Source of the DNA: Tabrizicola sp.
Lineage (GTDB): Bacteria; Pseudomonadota; Alphaproteobacteria; Rhodobacterales; Rhodobacteraceae
Length of the DNA: 64,000 nucleotides
Assembly: GCF_022842145.1 (NCBI RefSeq)
Contig: NZ_JALHQD010000003.1
Span: 310,001-374,000 of the forward strand
Reading direction: 5' to 3'
A program made the position numbers and the translations under genes. Of the stretch, positions 61,798-64,000 are shown piece by piece (position 1 is the stretch's first letter; the number at the start of each line of letters is the position of its first letter). The notes under the pieces are model-generated. The model ran no database searches. It was not told where the DNA came from and saw only the letters and a program-made list of their open reading frames with translations.

Positions 61798-63801
61798 ATG
61801 TTTGACAAGATCCTGATCGCCAACCGGGGCGAGATCGCCTGCCGCGTGATCAAGACTGCACGCAAGATGGGGATCAAGACGGTGGCGGTCTATTCCGACG
61901 CCGACCGCAATGCGCTGCATGTGAAGATGGCGGACGAAGCGGTGCATATCGGGCCGCCCCCCGCCGCGCAGTCCTACATCGTGATCGACAAGATCATGGA
62001 CGCCATCCGCCATACCGGCGCGCAGGCGGTGCATCCGGGCTATGGCTTCCTGTCGGAGAACATGAACTTCGCCGCCGCTCTGGAGGCCGCAGGGGTGGTC
62101 TTCGTCGGACCTCCCAGCCCGGCCATCGAGGCGATGGGGGACAAGATCACCTCGAAGAAGCTGGCGATGGAGGCGGGGGTTTCCACGGTGCCGGGCTACA
62201 TGGGCCTGATCGCGGATGCGGACGAGGCGGTGAAGATCTCGGGTCAGATCGGTTATCCCGTGATGATCAAGGCCAGCGCGGGCGGCGGCGGCAAGGGGAT
62301 GCGGATCGCCTGGAACGAGGGCGAGGTTGCCGAAGGCTTCCAGTCCTCGAAGAACGAGGCGGCGGCATCGTTCGGCGATGACCGCATCTTCATCGAGAAG
62401 TTCGTCACCCAGCCGCGCCACATCGAAATTCAGGTGCTCGCCGACAAGCACGGCAACTGCGTCTATCTGCATGAGCGGGAATGTTCGATCCAGCGCCGGA
62501 ACCAGAAGGTCATCGAAGAGGCCCCCTCGCCGTTCCTGGACGAAGCCACCCGGAAGGCGATGGGCGAACAGGCCTGCGCTTTGGCAAAGGCCGTGGGCTA
62601 TACCAGCGCCGGGACGGTGGAGTTCATCGTCGATGGCAACCGCAACTTCTACTTCCTTGAAATGAATACCCGTCTGCAGGTCGAACACCCGGTGACGGAA
62701 CTGATCACCGGCGTTGACCTCGTCGAACAGATGATCCGCGTGGCGGACGGCCAGCCGCTGCCCTTCAAGCAGTCGGACCTCAAGATCCACGGCTGGGCGA
62801 TGGAAAGCCGCCTTTACGCCGAGGACCCCTACCGGAACTTCCTGCCCTCCATCGGTCGTCTCACCCGCTACCGGCCCCCGGTCGAAGGTTGCACCGAACG
62901 CGGCGGCGTCGTGCGCAACGATACCGGCGTCTACGAGGGCGGCGAGATCAGCATGTTCTACGACCCGATGATCGCCAAGCTCTGCACCTGGGGTCCGACC
63001 CGCGCCGATGCCATCGAAGAGATGCGGCTGGCACTGGACACGTTCGAAGTGGAAGGCATCGGTCACAACCTGCCGTTCTGTTCCGCCGTGATGGACCACC
63101 CGCGCTTTGCCAGTGGCAACATCACCACGGCCTTCATTGCCGAGGAATATGAGGGTGGTTTCACCGGGGCCACACTGGACTCTTCGCTGCTGCGGCGCGT
63201 GGCTGCCGCGGCGGCGGCGATGAACCGGGTCGCGGAAATCCGGCGCACGCGGATTTCCGGCACGATGGACAACCACACCCGCCGCGTTGGCGACGACTGG
63301 GTCGTCACGCTGCAAGGTGAAAGCTGGCCGGTGACGATCAAGGCCGACCCAGCGGGTTCGACCGTGGTGTTCGAGGACGGCACCGACCTGCGGGTGGAAA
63401 GCGACTGGTCGCCGGGCCAGCCCCTCGCCCGCCTGACGGTTGGCGGCGAGCCTTTGGTCATCAAGACGGCCAAGGTCCCCATGGGTTTCCGGATGCGGCT
63501 GCGCGGCGCGGACCTGAAGGTCCACGTCCAAAGCCCGCGTCAGAAGGCGCTGGCGGGTCTGATGCTGGAGAAGTCCCCGCCGGACACCTCGAAATTCCTC
63601 CTCTGCCCGATGCCGGGTCTGGTGGTGAAGATCGCGGTTTCCGAGGGCGAGGAGGTCCAGGAGGGCCAGGCTTTGGCGACGGTCGAGGCGATGAAGATGG
63701 AGAACATCCTGAAGGCCGAGCGGAGGGGCGTAGTCAAGACCATCAAGGCCAGCGCCGGCGCCAGCCTGCGGGTCGACGATGTGATCCTGGAGTTCGAATG
63801 A
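61798..63801 (+). CDS. pccA: Propionyl-CoA carboxylase alpha subunit (biotin carboxylase and biotin carrier)
   Basis: 667 aa. The ATP-grasp biotin carboxylase occupies about residues 1-450 (ILIANRGEIACRVIKTARKMGI, ASAGGGGKGMR, EMNTRLQVEHPVTE). A BT-like linker follows, and a C-terminal biotinyl domain with EAMKMEN (Lys633) ends the protein. GGGGGAG lies 4 bp upstream of the ATG. Together with PccB it carboxylates propionyl-CoA from odd-chain and branched-chain degradation. Confidence 0.95.
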   Translation: MFDKILIANRGEIACRVIKTARKMGIKTVAVYSDADRNALHVKMADEAVHIGPPPAAQSYIVIDKIMDAIRHTGAQAVHPGYGFLSENMNFAAALEAAGVVFVGPPSPAIEAMGDKITSKKLAMEAGVSTVPGYMGLIADADEAVKISGQIGYPVMIKASAGGGGKGMRIAWNEGEVAEGFQSSKNEAAASFGDDRIFIEKFVTQPRHIEIQVLADKHGNCVYLHERECSIQRRNQKVIEEAPSPFLDEATRKAMGEQACALAKAVGYTSAGTVEFIVDGNRNFYFLEMNTRLQVEHPVTELITGVDLVEQMIRVADGQPLPFKQSDLKIHGWAMESRLYAEDPYRNFLPSIGRLTRYRPPVEGCTERGGVVRNDTGVYEGGEISMFYDPMIAKLCTWGPTRADAIEEMRLALDTFEVEGIGHNLPFCSAVMDHPRFASGNITTAFIAEEYEGGFTGATLDSSLLRRVAAAAAAMNRVAEIRRTRISGTMDNHTRRVGDDWVVTLQGESWPVTIKADPAGSTVVFEDGTDLRVESDWSPGQPLARLTVGGEPLVIKTAKVPMGFRMRLRGADLKVHVQSPRQKALAGLMLEKSPPDTSKFLLCPMPGLVVKIAVSEGEEVQEGQALATVEAMKMENILKAERRGVVKTIKASAGASLRVDDVILEFE

Positions 63802-63824
63802 CGCAGCACAGGTCAGGCCGGGGG

Positions 63825-63891
63825 CGATTTCTTCGAAGAAATCGTGTCGGAGCCTTGGAAGGCTCCGCTGCGGAGTTTTCGAAAACTCCGC
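63825..63891. terminator. Triple-hairpin terminator after pccA
   Basis: Three perfect hairpins in a row: 63825-63844 (CGATTTCTTCGAAGAAATCG), 63848-63867 (CGGAGCCTT/AAGGCTCCG) and 63870-63891 (GCGGAGTTTT/AAAACTCCGC). Two have TTCGAA or TTTTCGAAAA centres, as at 49286-49327. They lie between convergent genes. Confidence 0.72.
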
Positions 63892-63892
63892 T

Positions 63893-64000
63893 TTACCGCC
63901 CCGCCGGGCTCTTCTCCAGCGACTCGGACCGGGCGATCGGCATCTTCTCGATGGAGTTGACGATCTCGCGCCCGTCCCAGGGCAGGGGCTTGCGGATCAT
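63893..64000 (-). CDS. 3' part of a gene, or a 35-aa gene, cut by the window edge
   Basis: The frame reads MIRKPLPWDGREIVNSIEKM and ends at TAA (63893-63895) after 35 codons. The codon at the window edge is ATG, but it may be internal. No family recognised. It is convergent with pccA across the triple hairpin. Confidence 0.45.
   Translation of the reverse strand: MIRKPLPWDGREIVNSIEKMPIARSESLEKSPAGR

Overview
The window is high-GC DNA that reads as the chromosome of a Rhodobacterales (Paracoccaceae/Rhodobacter-like) alphaproteobacterium. The evidence is the protein families and gene orders: murA-DUF2948-hisD-UPF0262, PccR-type propionyl-CoA regulation next to pccB and pccA, bioMNY, choXWV divergent from betI-betA, and an Lrp-type regulator divergent from putA. 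This placement rests on family recognition by eye, not on a search.

Positions 11-15259 are an integrated mobile element. It is bounded by a 24-bp direct repeat that copies the 3' end of tRNA-Thr(GGT); the intact tRNA lies at the right end beside a tyrosine integrase. Its backbone is the integrase, a 1044-aa primase/helicase-like protein (AEP-like N-terminus plus DUF927 ATPase), an iteron-like repeat field beside that gene, and a train of small overlapping genes of unknown function. No capsid, terminase or conjugation genes are visible, so it resembles a satellite or replicating island more than a prophage. Its cargo looks like defence: a 737-aa protein with a PD-(D/E)xK-type signature, a three-gene cassette (two-TM protein, ImmA/IrrE metallopeptidase, 'beta family' protein) and a 218-aa protein with a D...QxK nuclease-like signature. 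Two element genes are broken in ways that can be read directly: a serine resolvase with an amber codon, and a 229-codon gene with a frameshift and an in-frame TGA.

From about 15.3 kb the sequence is core chromosome. 15.4-20.5 kb: cell wall, histidine and phosphatase genes. 20.5-28 kb: HxlR regulator/oxidoreductase pair, adenine deaminase, an EamA exporter and a Rieske oxygenase. 28-32 kb: proline catabolism. 32-38.9 kb: rhomboid, L,D-transpeptidase, YeeE/YedE pair, inositol monophosphatase, MetR-like regulator/metF, aroQ. 38.9-43.1 kb: an acyl-CoA ligase and an unusual thiolase convergent with the bioMNY biotin transporter. 43.2-49.2 kb: gabT, dprA, topA. 49.3-54.7 kb: choline uptake and oxidation to betaine aldehyde. 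55-63.8 kb: the propionyl-CoA carboxylase locus with its PccR-like regulator.

Several short palindromic repeat families are scattered through the chromosomal part. The most striking is a ~104-bp element present once between genes and once inside the acyl-CoA ligase gene, where it is in frame and adds about 34 residues.
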